DNA from: JAHFDS01 sp964593795
GTDB lineage: Bacteria; Myxococcota_A; Polyangia; JAHFDS01
Reading direction: 5' to 3'
NCBI GenBank assembly: GCA_964593795.1
Contig: CAZQJC010000017.1
Span: forward strand, 49,388-113,387
Length of the DNA: 64,000 nt
A program made the position numbers and the translations under genes. Below are positions 1 to 8,173 of the stretch, piece after piece (position 1 is the first letter of the stretch; each line of letters begins with the position of its first letter). The notes beneath the pieces were generated by a model that saw nothing but the letters and a program-made list of their open reading frames with translations, ran no database searches and was not told the DNA's origin.

Positions 1-1
1 G

Positions 2-1285
2 GAGGCGTCGAGCGTCTCCCGTGACACGGCGGCCATGGTGGGCGACGTGCTCGAGCGCGGCAGCACGTTCACGCAGCCGCGCTCGATCGTCTTCAACATG
101 AAGTTCGACGGCGTGCCGAGCGTGAACGTGTGGGTGGGCTACGCGGTGCTCATCGTCGACAAGAAGGGCAACCGCCGCGTCGAGCACGGACCGAAGAGCA
201 TCCTGCTCGAGTACGACGAGACGCTCGAGGTGATCGAGCTCGCGACCGGCCAGCCGAAGACGACCGACAAGACGATCCAGACGGTCTACCTGCGCGTGCT
301 CAACAACAAGGTGAGCGACATCTGCGAGGTCGAGACGCACGACCACGTCAACGTCAAGCTGCGCTACTCGCTGCGGGTGAATTTCCTCGGCGAGCCGAAC
401 AAGTGGTTCGAGGTGGAGAACTACGTCAAGTTCCTCACCGACCACATCCGCTCGGTGCTCAAGGGCGGCGTCAAGAAGCACTCGATCGAGTCGTTCTACG
501 TGAGCGCCGTGGACATCATCCGCGACGCGATCCTCGGCAAGGCGCCGGCCGACAAGCCCGGCGAGCGCCCGGGGATGCGCTTTGCCGAGAACGGCATGCT
601 GGTCACGGACGTCGAGGTGCTCGACGTGTCGATCGAGGACGAGCGCATCAGCGCGCTGCTCGGGCAGGCGCAGCACGAGGCCGTCGAATCGAACATCACG
701 CTCCTGCGCGCGAACCGCAACCTCGAGGTGACCAAGAAGCAGGAGGACATCGCGCGCCAGGAGGCCGAGGCCAAGACGCAGACGGAGAAGCGCAAGTCGG
801 AGCTCGAGATCGAGGTCGCGGGCGCGCGGCTCGCGGTCGCGCTCGCGGAGGTCGGCGCGACCATCCGCGAGTTCGACGAGAAGAAGAAGGCGGCCGAGGC
901 GCGGCACCGGGCGATCGACGTGGACCACTCGGCGGAGCTGGCGCGCGAGCGGTCGAAGGCGCTGCAGGGGCAGGAGATCCAGCGCGGCATCCAGGAGCTT
1001 CGGCTCGCGGCGCTCAAGGCGGAGGTCGAGGCGGTCGTGCAGCGGTTCGCCGCCGCGCAAGGAGGGTTCTCCGAGGCGCTCCTCGCGCTGTCGAACCAGG
1101 AGACCCTCGCGAAGATCGCGGAGGCGATGAGCGTGCAGTCGTTCATCGGCGGCAAGACGCTGACCGACGTCATCGATCGCATCTTCGCGGGCACGCCGCT
1201 CGAGGGCGTGCTGGAGCGGGTCAAGGCGAAGAGCTCGCCGAACGGCCCGAGCGCGGGCAAGGCGCTGCCGCCGGGCGGCAAGTAG
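2..1285 (+). CDS. Major vault protein-like (MVP shoulder/SPFH-type) protein, 5' end outside window
   Basis: The frame is open to the left edge, so the gene starts upstream. The first ATG in the window (position 35) is probably internal. Numbering from that Met, residues 28-70 look like a vault-type beta repeat (VGYAVLIVDKKG, then HGPKSILLEYDETLEV). Residues 95-210 resemble the MVP shoulder, an SPFH-like fold, with the paired features KLRYSLRVNF, a VENYVKFLTDHIRSVLK helix and ENGMLVTDVEVLDV. Residues 210-340 are a charged Glu/Lys/Ala coiled coil like the MVP cap helix. The last 20 residues are Gly/Pro-rich. In eukaryotes MVP builds the vault shell, and related proteins of unknown role occur in some bacteria. 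The call rests on motif order, not on a search. A generic band-7/SPFH protein is the alternative. Confidence 0.6.
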   Translation, partial: EASSVSRDTAAMVGDVLERGSTFTQPRSIVFNMKFDGVPSVNVWVGYAVLIVDKKGNRRVEHGPKSILLEYDETLEVIELATGQPKTTDKTIQTVYLRVLNNKVSDICEVETHDHVNVKLRYSLRVNFLGEPNKWFEVENYVKFLTDHIRSVLKGGVKKHSIESFYVSAVDIIRDAILGKAPADKPGERPGMRFAENGMLVTDVEVLDVSIEDERISALLGQAQHEAVESNITLLRANRNLEVTKKQEDIARQEAEAKTQTEKRKSELEIEVAGARLAVALAEVGATIREFDEKKKAAEARHRAIDVDHSAELARERSKALQGQEIQRGIQELRLAALKAEVEAVVQRFAAAQGGFSEALLALSNQETLAKIAEAMSVQSFIGGKTLTDVIDRIFAGTPLEGVLERVKAKSSPNGPSAGKALPPGGK

Positions 1286-1300
1286 ACCTCGTATCACGCC

Positions 1301-1888
1301 ATGAGCGAGCTCGGGATCTCCGACCAGGGAACCTGCATCGTGCCCGTCGCCCGGGAGGCGCTGCCGCCGCTCGCGGACGCGCTCTCGCTCGGGCGGGTCC
1401 AGCTCGTGCGCAAGGCCGAGCACCACTTCACGGTGTTCGGCTACCCGATGGGCAAGCTCTGGAGGAAGGCGTTCTCCGCGCAGCCCGGGCTGCGGGACCT
1501 CCTCGATGCATGCATCAAGACGCATGAATGGTCCTTCCGCGCGAGCAAGGACCGCGTCTTCCACCTCGTGCAGCGCGAGCCCGCGCTCGAGACCCTCATC
1601 CTCGGCATCGAGGCCCCCATCGCGGACCTGTTCGCAAAGGCCCGGGCCCTCGTCGCCCCCGAAGCGCTGTCCCCCGAGCTCGCGCGCGCGCTCGAGGAGC
1701 CGCCGCCACCGCACGTCACGCTCTACACCACCGACCCCGCAGGGCAGCGCGGCATCGGCCTTCGCACGGTGCGCGACCTGGCGGATGCAATCGCGCGCGC
1801 CGCGGGCGCGGTGTCCGAGGGGCTGCAGGCGTTCGCCCTGCACCCGGGCGTCGTGCTGGCCCCCGGCGACGTGGCCGGACCGCCGTAG
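1301..1888 (+). CDS. Possible 2H phosphoesterase-like protein
   Basis: A 195-aa cytosolic protein without signal peptide or membrane segments. It carries two His-x-Thr-x motifs, HFTV at residues 42-45 and HVTL at 138-141, about 95 residues apart. This is the signature of the 2H phosphoesterase superfamily (LigT, CPDase, AKAP18-type), where the two histidines act on 2',3'-cyclic or ADP-ribose cyclic phosphates. Overall similarity to any named subfamily is not evident to me, so the substrate is unknown. It begins 15 bp after the vault-like gene on the same strand and probably shares its transcript. No clear Shine-Dalgarno sequence precedes the ATG. The two motifs could be coincidental, and a structure prediction would decide. 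Confidence 0.5.
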   Translation: MSELGISDQGTCIVPVAREALPPLADALSLGRVQLVRKAEHHFTVFGYPMGKLWRKAFSAQPGLRDLLDACIKTHEWSFRASKDRVFHLVQREPALETLILGIEAPIADLFAKARALVAPEALSPELARALEEPPPPHVTLYTTDPAGQRGIGLRTVRDLADAIARAAGAVSEGLQAFALHPGVVLAPGDVAGPP

Positions 1889-2088
1889 CGACACATTCGG
1901 CTCTCCGGATGACTCCGCACGGGGCGCGCGCAGCGCGTCAAGTCGCGTCAATCGCGCGCAGCTAAGGCTCGCTGTCCCCCCGTGTGGGAGAAGGGCCCCC
2001 GGGTCCCGACCAAGCAGATCGACCCCCGATCCGCGCCATGTGCCGCCAGTTTTCGCGGTTTTTCGCGGTCTGCGCGCGGCGCCAGGAG

Positions 2089-2104
2089 TTGGCCCAGCTC
2101 TTGA
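2089..2104 (+). promoter_or_regulatory. Sigma-54-like promoter candidate (imperfect -12)
   Basis: TTGGCCC-AGCTC-TTGA has the -24 GG at 2091-2092 and a 10-nt gap to the -12 dinucleotide, which is GA instead of the expected GC. It lies about 60 bp before the lipoprotein ATG. It is a weak match, and an NtrC-type activator is encoded 2 kb away. Confidence 0.25.
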
Positions 2105-2165
2105 TCATGGAGCGGAGCAGGCTCGGCGGTGTCGGTCGGACGCTGCGGTGCGGAGGAGAGGCCCC

Positions 2166-4040
2166 ATGAATCGCGCTGTCGCCTTGTCGAAGCTCGGATC
2201 CCTGACCGCCGGTGCGGCCCTCGCGAGCGCGCTCGCGCTCGGCGGCTGCTCGGGTGATCTCATCACCGGCGGAGAGCCGGCGGCCGGAACCGGCGGCGCA
2301 GCAGGCGCGGGCGCGGCAGGGGCAGGCGGGGCGGCGGGCGGGACCGCCGGCGGCGCGGCAGGCGGCGCGGCAGGTGGTGCCGCGGGGGGCAGCGCAGGCG
2401 CAGGCGCGCCGGGCGCGGGCCTGGTCCAGATCGACACCTCGCGCGTCGATCCCTACGTCCGCAACGCCATGCCGGTGCACATGGTCGGCCGCGCGTCGGC
2501 CGCGCGCGGCGTCGAGAAGGTCGAGCTCGGCGGCATGCCCGCCATGACCGATGCGGCCGGCAACTTCGACATCCCGGTGACCACCACGCCCGGCATCACG
2601 TACGTGCCCATCAAGGCCTACGACCGCGGCATGCCGCAGAACACACGCAAGGGCGATCGCTCGCTCCTGCGCGCGTCGTTCCTGCCCGAGCGCGAGGTCA
2701 ACCCCACCGCGGCCGGCGCCGCGCTCGACTCCGCGATGGTCCGCGCGATCGCCGCCCCGCTCGCCGCGATGGCGCAGAACATCGACATCGCCGCGCAGCT
2801 CCGCGGCGCGACGGGCGCCATCTCGCAGCAGGGCTGCAACATCATGGTCACGAACATCACCGCCGGTCGCCCGCAGCTCGGCGCCGACGCGAGCTCGATG
2901 GGCCTCGCGATCGCCTTCAACGTCCCGATGGTGCATGTGGACTTCAACGGCGCCTGCAGCCTGCCGCTCGTCGGCAACGTCAACCTCACGGGCACCATCG
3001 ACACGAGCGTCGCCGTGACCACGAACGTCACGGCGCCTGCCACGACACCCGTCCCGACCTGCGTCTCCACGTTCGCGCACAGCGCGCCCGGCGTGGACCT
3101 GCCCGACTTCAACCTGCGCATCCAGGCCGGCGGAGGCCTCATTGGCCTGCTCTCGCCCATCATCAGCTCCATCATGGAGGGCTCGGTCAAGTCGAAGATC
3201 CAGGAGCAGGTCACCGCCTCGGCGAACACGCTCATCGAGCAGCAGACCATGATGCTGTCGCTCTTCAACAAGACCGAGACGATGAACTTCCGCAACGTGC
3301 CCATCCAGGTGGGCTTCTGCATCACGTCTCTGACGGGCGGCGCGGGCAACACCGTCAAGGCGCAGCTCGGCCTCAACGCTGGCATGCCGATGGGCATGAT
3401 GCCGGTCAAGAACGCGCCGGGCGCTCCGGTCCTGCTCGACGCGCCGATGCCCGAGGTCCAGCCGGGCACGCTGCTCCTCGACGCGAACCTGCTCGGCCAG
3501 GTGATGTTCTCGCTCTGGAAGGCGGGCGGGATCTCCGGCGAGGCGCCCGCGGGCGGCGTCGGCTATGGCCTGCTGACCGCGCTGGCCCCCGGTCTCGCGG
3601 GCCGTCACCCCGACGATGCGGCCATCTCGGTGCGCATCGACGCGGGCCTGCCGCCGCTCGTGCGCGCGGCGCCGAACGCGATGGCGGGAGATCTCGTGGT
3701 CGAGCTCGGCGACCTCTTCGTGGACCTCATGGCGGAGAACGAGGTGCTCTTCCGCCTCGGCATCTACCTCAAGGTCACGCTCGAGCTCATGCCGATGGGC
3801 TCGGGCGTCAAGCCGGTCATCAAGAGCGTCGAGGCCAAGGTGCACATGCACGACGAGCCGATCGCCGACGCGGACGACGACGCGCTCGAGTCCGCGGTGG
3901 CCTCGCAGATCCAGGGCGCCGCCGCGAGCCTGTTCGGCGACCTCACGATCACCCTGCCCAACATCGGCGTGCCCCTGACGCCGATGGACGTGACGCCCGA
4001 GCCCGGTGGCCGCTACCTGAGGGTCAAGCTCGCGCCGTGA
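2166..4040 (+). CDS. Large secreted lipoprotein with Gly/Ala-rich linker, function unknown
   Basis: 624 aa. The start was chosen for a good GGAGGAGAG ribosome site just upstream; the open frame continues further 5' but is not coding. Residues 1-28 form a lipoprotein signal with lipobox LGGC (Cys28). Residues 35-90 are a low-complexity Gly/Ala linker typical of myxobacterial surface lipoproteins. Residues 95-170 look like an Ig/bacterial-repeat-type beta domain. The remainder is long, hydrophobic and rich in alternating beta segments and amphipathic helices, with patterns such as LIGLLSPIISSIMEGSVKSKI that recall lipid-binding TULIP/BPI-type proteins. That resemblance is inference. No catalytic motif is visible. 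It is probably anchored in the outer membrane. Confidence 0.85.
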   Translation: MNRAVALSKLGSLTAGAALASALALGGCSGDLITGGEPAAGTGGAAGAGAAGAGGAAGGTAGGAAGGAAGGAAGGSAGAGAPGAGLVQIDTSRVDPYVRNAMPVHMVGRASAARGVEKVELGGMPAMTDAAGNFDIPVTTTPGITYVPIKAYDRGMPQNTRKGDRSLLRASFLPEREVNPTAAGAALDSAMVRAIAAPLAAMAQNIDIAAQLRGATGAISQQGCNIMVTNITAGRPQLGADASSMGLAIAFNVPMVHVDFNGACSLPLVGNVNLTGTIDTSVAVTTNVTAPATTPVPTCVSTFAHSAPGVDLPDFNLRIQAGGGLIGLLSPIISSIMEGSVKSKIQEQVTASANTLIEQQTMMLSLFNKTETMNFRNVPIQVGFCITSLTGGAGNTVKAQLGLNAGMPMGMMPVKNAPGAPVLLDAPMPEVQPGTLLLDANLLGQVMFSLWKAGGISGEAPAGGVGYGLLTALAPGLAGRHPDDAAISVRIDAGLPPLVRAAPNAMAGDLVVELGDLFVDLMAENEVLFRLGIYLKVTLELMPMGSGVKPVIKSVEAKVHMHDEPIADADDDALESAVASQIQGAAASLFGDLTITLPNIGVPLTPMDVTPEPGGRYLRVKLAP

Positions 4041-4045
4041 GGAAC

Positions 4046-4204
4046 GGGGGGGGCCGATCCGGGGACGATGGCGCGGAATCGAGCCGCCACGTCATCGCCC
4101 TCGGATCGACCCCCTCCGGGCCCAACCCAACCGGTTGGGGGGCCGATCCGGGGACGATGGCGCGGAATCGAGCCGCCGCGTCATCGCCCTCGGATCGACC
4201 CCCC
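4046..4204. repeat. Tandem direct repeat (2 x ~67 bp, 89-bp period), each unit an imperfect hairpin
   Basis: Copy 1 is about 4048-4114 and copy 2 about 4137-4203, differing by one base inside. Each unit starts GGCCGATCCGGGGACGATG and ends CATCGCCCTCGGATCGACC, which are imperfect reverse complements (about 18 of 22 positions). Each copy can therefore fold. It lies between the convergent lipoprotein and NtrC genes and could act as a bidirectional terminator. Confidence 0.75.
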
Positions 4205-4211
4205 TGCCGCG

Positions 4212-5606
4212 TCAGCCCGCCTCCTCGTCGCCCGCGTCCGCGATGCCGTGCTTCGCGAGCCGATAGCGCAGCGACCGGAAGGTCACGCCGAGCAGGCGCG
4301 CCGCCTCCTTGCGCACGCCGCCCGCCTTCTCGAGCGCCTCGCGCAGGAGCTCCCGCTCGACCTGGCCGAGGATGCCCTCGAGGTCGACGCCCTCGGTGGG
4401 GATGCGCATCGCCGCCGCCGGCGGCAGGCCCTTGCCGGAGTGGAGGTCCGGCAGGAGGTCCAGGGTGAGCCGCTCGCTGGGCGCGAGGGCGACCGCCCGC
4501 TCGATGAGGTTCTCCAGCTCGCGCACGTTGCCCGGGAAGTCGTGCTCGCGCAGCCGCGCCAGCACTGCCGGGTCCACGGTCATCGGCGGCCGCCGTGCCT
4601 CCGCGCAGAAGCGCCGCACGAAGTGCTCCACGAGGAGCGGCATGTCCTCCGGGCGCGCGCGCAGCGGCGGCACGCGCACCTGGATGACGTTGAGCCGGTA
4701 GAAGAGATCCTGCCGGAACGTCCCCTGCTGCACCTCGAGCTCGAGATCCCGGTTCGTGGCCGCGATGACGCGCACGTCGAGATCGATCTCGCTCGAGCCG
4801 CCGATGGGCCGCAGCTTGCGCTCCTGCAAGACCCGCAGGAGCTTGACCTGCAGCGCCGCGGAGACCTCGCCGATCTCGTCGAGGAACAGCGTCCCTCCCT
4901 GCGCCATCTCGAACAGGCCCGCGCGGCTCTGCGACGCGCCGGTGAACGCGCCGCGCGTGTGCCCGAAGAGCTCGCTCTCGAGGAGCGTCTCCGGGATCGC
5001 CCCGCAGTTGACCGCGACGAAGCTCTTGTCCGCGCGCCCCGACAGGTGGTGGATGCCGCGCGCGACGAGCTCCTTGCCCGTCCCGCTCTCGCCGAGCACG
5101 AGCACGTTCGACCGCGTGGGCGCCGCGCGGCGCACGAGCTCGAAGAGGCGCTGCATCATCTGCGAACGACCGACGAGCTGGTCGAGGCGGAAGCTCTTGG
5201 CGAGCTCGTCCCGCAGGACCGTGTTGTCGCGGACAAGGCCGACCTTCTCGAGCGCGCGCTCGACGACGACCGTCACCTCGTCGATCTTGAAGGGCTTGGT
5301 GAGGTAGTCGTATGCGCCGCTCTTCATGGCGGCGATCGCCGTCTCGGTGGTCGCGTACGCCGTGATGAGCACGACCTCCGTCAGGCGGGCGCGCTTTCGC
5401 ACCGCCTCGAGGACCTCGAGCCCGCTCATGCCCTGCATGCGCAGGTCGGTGAGCACGACGTCGTATTCACCCGCGTCGTACTCCGCGAGGCCCTCGCGCC
5501 CGCCCGGGCACGCGCGGACCGTGTGCCCCACACGCTGCAGGCAGATGCACAGGAACTCGCGCATCGACGGCTCGTCGTCGATGACGAGGATGCGTCCGGC
5601 CACCAC
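4212..5606 (-). CDS. Sigma-54-dependent response regulator, NtrC/PilR-like
   Basis: 464 aa with three domains in the usual order. Residues 1-120 are a receiver: acidic pair D10/D11, phosphoacceptor D54 in LTDLRM, K104 in TKPF. Residues 143-375 are the AAA+ sigma-54 activation domain: Walker A GESGTGKE 172-179, GAFTGA loop 219-224, Walker B TLFLDE 239-244, arginine-rich FRQDLFYRL around 298-305. Residues 420-455 are a Fis-type helix-turn-helix (KEAARLLGVTFRSLRYRL), closest in my memory to PilR/AlgB-type regulators. It starts with tandem GTG codons. It should activate RNA polymerase-sigma-54 promoters after phosphorylation, perhaps by the kinase encoded nearby, although a tRNA gene and a lone receiver lie between them. 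The regulon cannot be told from sequence. Confidence 0.95.
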   Translation of the reverse strand: MVAGRILVIDDEPSMREFLCICLQRVGHTVRACPGGREGLAEYDAGEYDVVLTDLRMQGMSGLEVLEAVRKRARLTEVVLITAYATTETAIAAMKSGAYDYLTKPFKIDEVTVVVERALEKVGLVRDNTVLRDELAKSFRLDQLVGRSQMMQRLFELVRRAAPTRSNVLVLGESGTGKELVARGIHHLSGRADKSFVAVNCGAIPETLLESELFGHTRGAFTGASQSRAGLFEMAQGGTLFLDEIGEVSAALQVKLLRVLQERKLRPIGGSSEIDLDVRVIAATNRDLELEVQQGTFRQDLFYRLNVIQVRVPPLRARPEDMPLLVEHFVRRFCAEARRPPMTVDPAVLARLREHDFPGNVRELENLIERAVALAPSERLTLDLLPDLHSGKGLPPAAAMRIPTEGVDLEGILGQVERELLREALEKAGGVRKEAARLLGVTFRSLRYRLAKHGIADAGDEEAG

Positions 5607-5698
5607 GGAGCTAGCGCTGCCCGTCAGTTGTGCTCATTGCACGACGCATCCTTCGTCTGCGGCGCCCCTCCGCACGCGGAGCTCGCCCTCGATCACGC

Positions 5699-5784
5699 TG
5701 GTGCCGAAGGAGGGACTCGAACCCTCATGCCCTTCCGGACAGCGGATTTTGAGTCCGCCGCGTCTGCCGTTCCGCCACTTCGGC
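5699..5784 (-). tRNA. tRNA-Leu (anticodon CAA)
   Basis: An 86-nt cloverleaf can be drawn on the minus strand. The acceptor stem GCCGAAG pairs with CTTCGGC, followed by discriminator A and an encoded CCA. The anticodon loop is CTCAAAA (anticodon CAA), there is a long class II variable arm (TGTCCGGAAGGGCA), and the T-arm is GAGGGTTCGAGTCCCTC. The long variable arm fits leucine. It sits between the lone receiver gene and the NtrC gene, all on the same strand. Confidence 0.95.
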
Positions 5785-5824
5785 GCTCCCCTGCGATCCT
5801 CGAGGAGGCGCCCCGAGTCTACGT

Positions 5825-6223
5825 TCAGGGCACGAGCCCGCGCAACGCCGAGGAGATCTCCCGGACGTCGAGGGGCTTCTCGAGGAACTTGTCGATGATG
5901 CCCTCGCGCAGCAGGCGATCGGCGTTCTCGCAAGTGTAGCCGGAGACGAGCAGGCGACGGATCGTCGGGAACCGGCGCTGGACCTCCATCATGAGCTCGA
6001 TGCCGCCCGCACCTGGCATGCGCGCGTCCGAGACCACCGCGCGGAGCGCGGGCGACTTGTCGATGATCGCGAGCGCCTCCTCCGCGGATCCCGCCTCCAC
6101 GATGTCGAACTGCCGCCGCAGCGCGATGCGGATCATCTGTCGGATGAACGGCTCGTCGTCCACCACGAGTACGAGTGGCTTCTTCGCGCCGGTCGGTAGC
6201 TCGGATCCATTCGGAGCAGACAT
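5825..6223 (-). CDS. Single-domain response regulator (CheY-like receiver)
   Basis: 132 aa: a short Ser/Gly-rich N-terminus, then one receiver domain and no output domain. Acidic residues D22/D23 in VVDDEP, phosphoacceptor D67 in VSDARMPG, a Ser in LLVSGYT at the switch position and the invariant Lys in FLEKP are all present. It lies about 70 bp downstream of the histidine kinase gene on the same strand, so it is a likely phosphorelay partner. The output must be protein-protein, for example with the kinase itself or with the NtrC-type regulator downstream. Confidence 0.93.
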   Translation of the reverse strand: MSAPNGSELPTGAKKPLVLVVDDEPFIRQMIRIALRRQFDIVEAGSAEEALAIIDKSPALRAVVSDARMPGAGGIELMMEVQRRFPTIRRLLVSGYTCENADRLLREGIIDKFLEKPLDVREISSALRGLVP

Positions 6224-6292
6224 TCCCGGACGTCAGGATACGGCACCCCACGTGCCCCGTCGAGCGGATCCTCCCGGCCTCGGCGTCGAACG

Positions 6293-8173
6293 CTACGCGG
6301 CGACAGACGGCGCCTGCGCCGCCTCGCGCGCGCCTTGACCGTCCGCGGCGGCCGGCAGCTTCTCGGGCAGGAAGATCACGAACTCCGTCCCGCCGGTCTC
6401 GGGCGGGATGCACTCGAGCTTGCCGCCGTGGCGCGCGATGATGCCGTGGCTCACCGCGAGCCCGAGCCCCGTGCCCTGCCCCACGGGCTTGGTCGTGAAG
6501 AATGGCTCGAAGATGCGCTCGCGCACGTCGGCCGGCATCCCTGGCCCGTCGTCTCGCAGCCGCACCTCGACGCCGCCCGGCATCGAGCGCAGCGCCACCC
6601 AGATGTGCCCCTTGCCGGTCAGCACCTCGGTCGCGTTCTTGATGATGTTCAGGAACACCTGGTTGAGCAGGCGCGGGTAGCACTCGATCGTGGGCACGCC
6701 CTCCTCGTACTGGCGCACGAACGTCACGCGCTGCTTGACCGTGCCCTCGACCAGGCGGACCGTGCTCTCGAGACACTCGCGGATGTCCGCGCGCCGCCGC
6801 TCGACGTCGTCCGACTGCGAGAACGTCTTGAGGTCACGCACGATCGCCTTGGCGCGTCGCGAGCCCTCCTCGATCGCGTCGAGCACCCCGGGCAGATCCG
6901 CCTCGATCTGGTCGAGGTCGTGCGCGGCGCGGATGGCCGCGGCGTGCTCGGCGAAGCCGTTCGCCTCGCACAGCTCGGCGAGCTCTCCGATGAGGCTCTG
7001 GTACGTCTGGAGCATGTCGCGGAGGATCGGCACGTGGCCGTGCACGAAGGCCACCGCGTTGTTGATCTCGTGCGACACGCCCGCGGCGAGCGTGCCGACC
7101 GCCACCATCTTGCCGGCGACGACGAGCTGCTGCTGCGCGGCGCGGAGCTCCTCGATGTGCCGGTTGACGCGCTCGAGCATGACGTTGAACGCGCGCCCGA
7201 GGATCGCGATCTCGTCCTCGCCCTCCGGCGTCGCGCGGATCGCGAGATCGCCCTTCTGCACGGCGAACGCGAGCGAGGTGAGCTTCTGCACCGGCTGCAC
7301 GAGCCGGCGCCGCGCGTAGATCGCGACGAGAAAAAAGGCCGCGACGGCGACCACCGCGATGACGGCCAGCGTGACCTTCATGGTGCTGCGCAGCCCGGCG
7401 AGGCCCGTCTGCACCTCGCGCAGGTTGTGGTCGATGCCCGCGGTCGCGGTCTTGACCTCGGACTCGACCTTCTCGAAGAGGCCATCGTGCGGCATGAAGC
7501 CCGCGATCGCGATGTTGTTCGACGCGCGGAGCGGCGTGATGAGCCAGCTCCCGGCGGGCAGCGATCCCGTCGGCGGCTGCTCCGACGTGAAGATGCGGCG
7601 CCAGCCCGCGAGGCCCGTCGCCGCGATCGGCGCGATGCGCTCGGCGCGCAGCGTCTCGACGTACTTGGTCTCCTGCAGCGCCTTGTGCAGCCCCGGGTGC
7701 CGCTCCGCGATCTGCCCGCCCGTCTCGCGATCGAGCAACACCTTGCCCTTGCTCGGGTCGACCACGAGGATGAACCCCGACTTGCCGAGCAGCTCGTTGC
7801 GCACGATGGTGTAGAGATCGACGTCGAAGGCCATCTCCTCGGGCCGGTCGAGCACCTCGGGGTGCATGCGCATCGCGTACTCGAGGCTGCGCGCGACGCC
7901 CGAGAGCTGGCGCTTGGCGTCCGTCAGCCCGAGGCCGTGCAGCGCGCCGTACGCGGTCTGCAGGCTGTTCCGCACCGTGTCCGCGTTGCGCGAGGTGTGG
8001 CGCTCGATCTCGGCGACGCTCTTGACCGACCGCTCGAAGGCCGCGTACGTGAGCACCGCCGGCACCGCGAACAGCGCCAGCACGAAGAGCGCCATGCGCC
8101 GCACGACGCTCTGGCGCGCGACCGCCATGCCCGAGGCTGCGGCCCTCGATTGCTTACGTCCGTACCGGCGCAT
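6293..8173 (-). CDS. Membrane sensor histidine kinase (periplasmic sensor, HAMP, HisKA, HATPase)
   Basis: 626 aa. A first membrane helix lies at about 28-45. A periplasmic region at 46-265 contains a Cache-like stretch (GFILVVDPSKGKVLLDRE). The second helix is at 266-288 and HAMP at 290-342. The HisKA phosphoacceptor is His368 in GVSHEINN, the H-box variant of kinases related to NtrB/ZraS. The ATPase domain has the N-box (NIIKNA), G1 (DDGPGMP) and G2 (GTGLGLAVSHGI). The next gene upstream overlaps this one by 20 bp, so the two are translationally linked. An alternative start is the Met at residue 16. The signal is unknown, and the output is probably the adjacent receivers. Confidence 0.95.
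   Translation of the reverse strand: MRRYGRKQSRAAASGMAVARQSVVRRMALFVLALFAVPAVLTYAAFERSVKSVAEIERHTSRNADTVRNSLQTAYGALHGLGLTDAKRQLSGVARSLEYAMRMHPEVLDRPEEMAFDVDLYTIVRNELLGKSGFILVVDPSKGKVLLDRETGGQIAERHPGLHKALQETKYVETLRAERIAPIAATGLAGWRRIFTSEQPPTGSLPAGSWLITPLRASNNIAIAGFMPHDGLFEKVESEVKTATAGIDHNLREVQTGLAGLRSTMKVTLAVIAVVAVAAFFLVAIYARRRLVQPVQKLTSLAFAVQKGDLAIRATPEGEDEIAILGRAFNVMLERVNRHIEELRAAQQQLVVAGKMVAVGTLAAGVSHEINNAVAFVHGHVPILRDMLQTYQSLIGELAELCEANGFAEHAAAIRAAHDLDQIEADLPGVLDAIEEGSRRAKAIVRDLKTFSQSDDVERRRADIRECLESTVRLVEGTVKQRVTFVRQYEEGVPTIECYPRLLNQVFLNIIKNATEVLTGKGHIWVALRSMPGGVEVRLRDDGPGMPADVRERIFEPFFTTKPVGQGTGLGLAVSHGIIARHGGKLECIPPETGGTEFVIFLPEKLPAAADGQGAREAAQAPSVAA

Noticed and set aside
4068..5939. 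623-residue plus-strand frame over the NtrC gene and tRNA
   Set aside because: It is antisense to strong protein and tRNA signals; no motif of its own.
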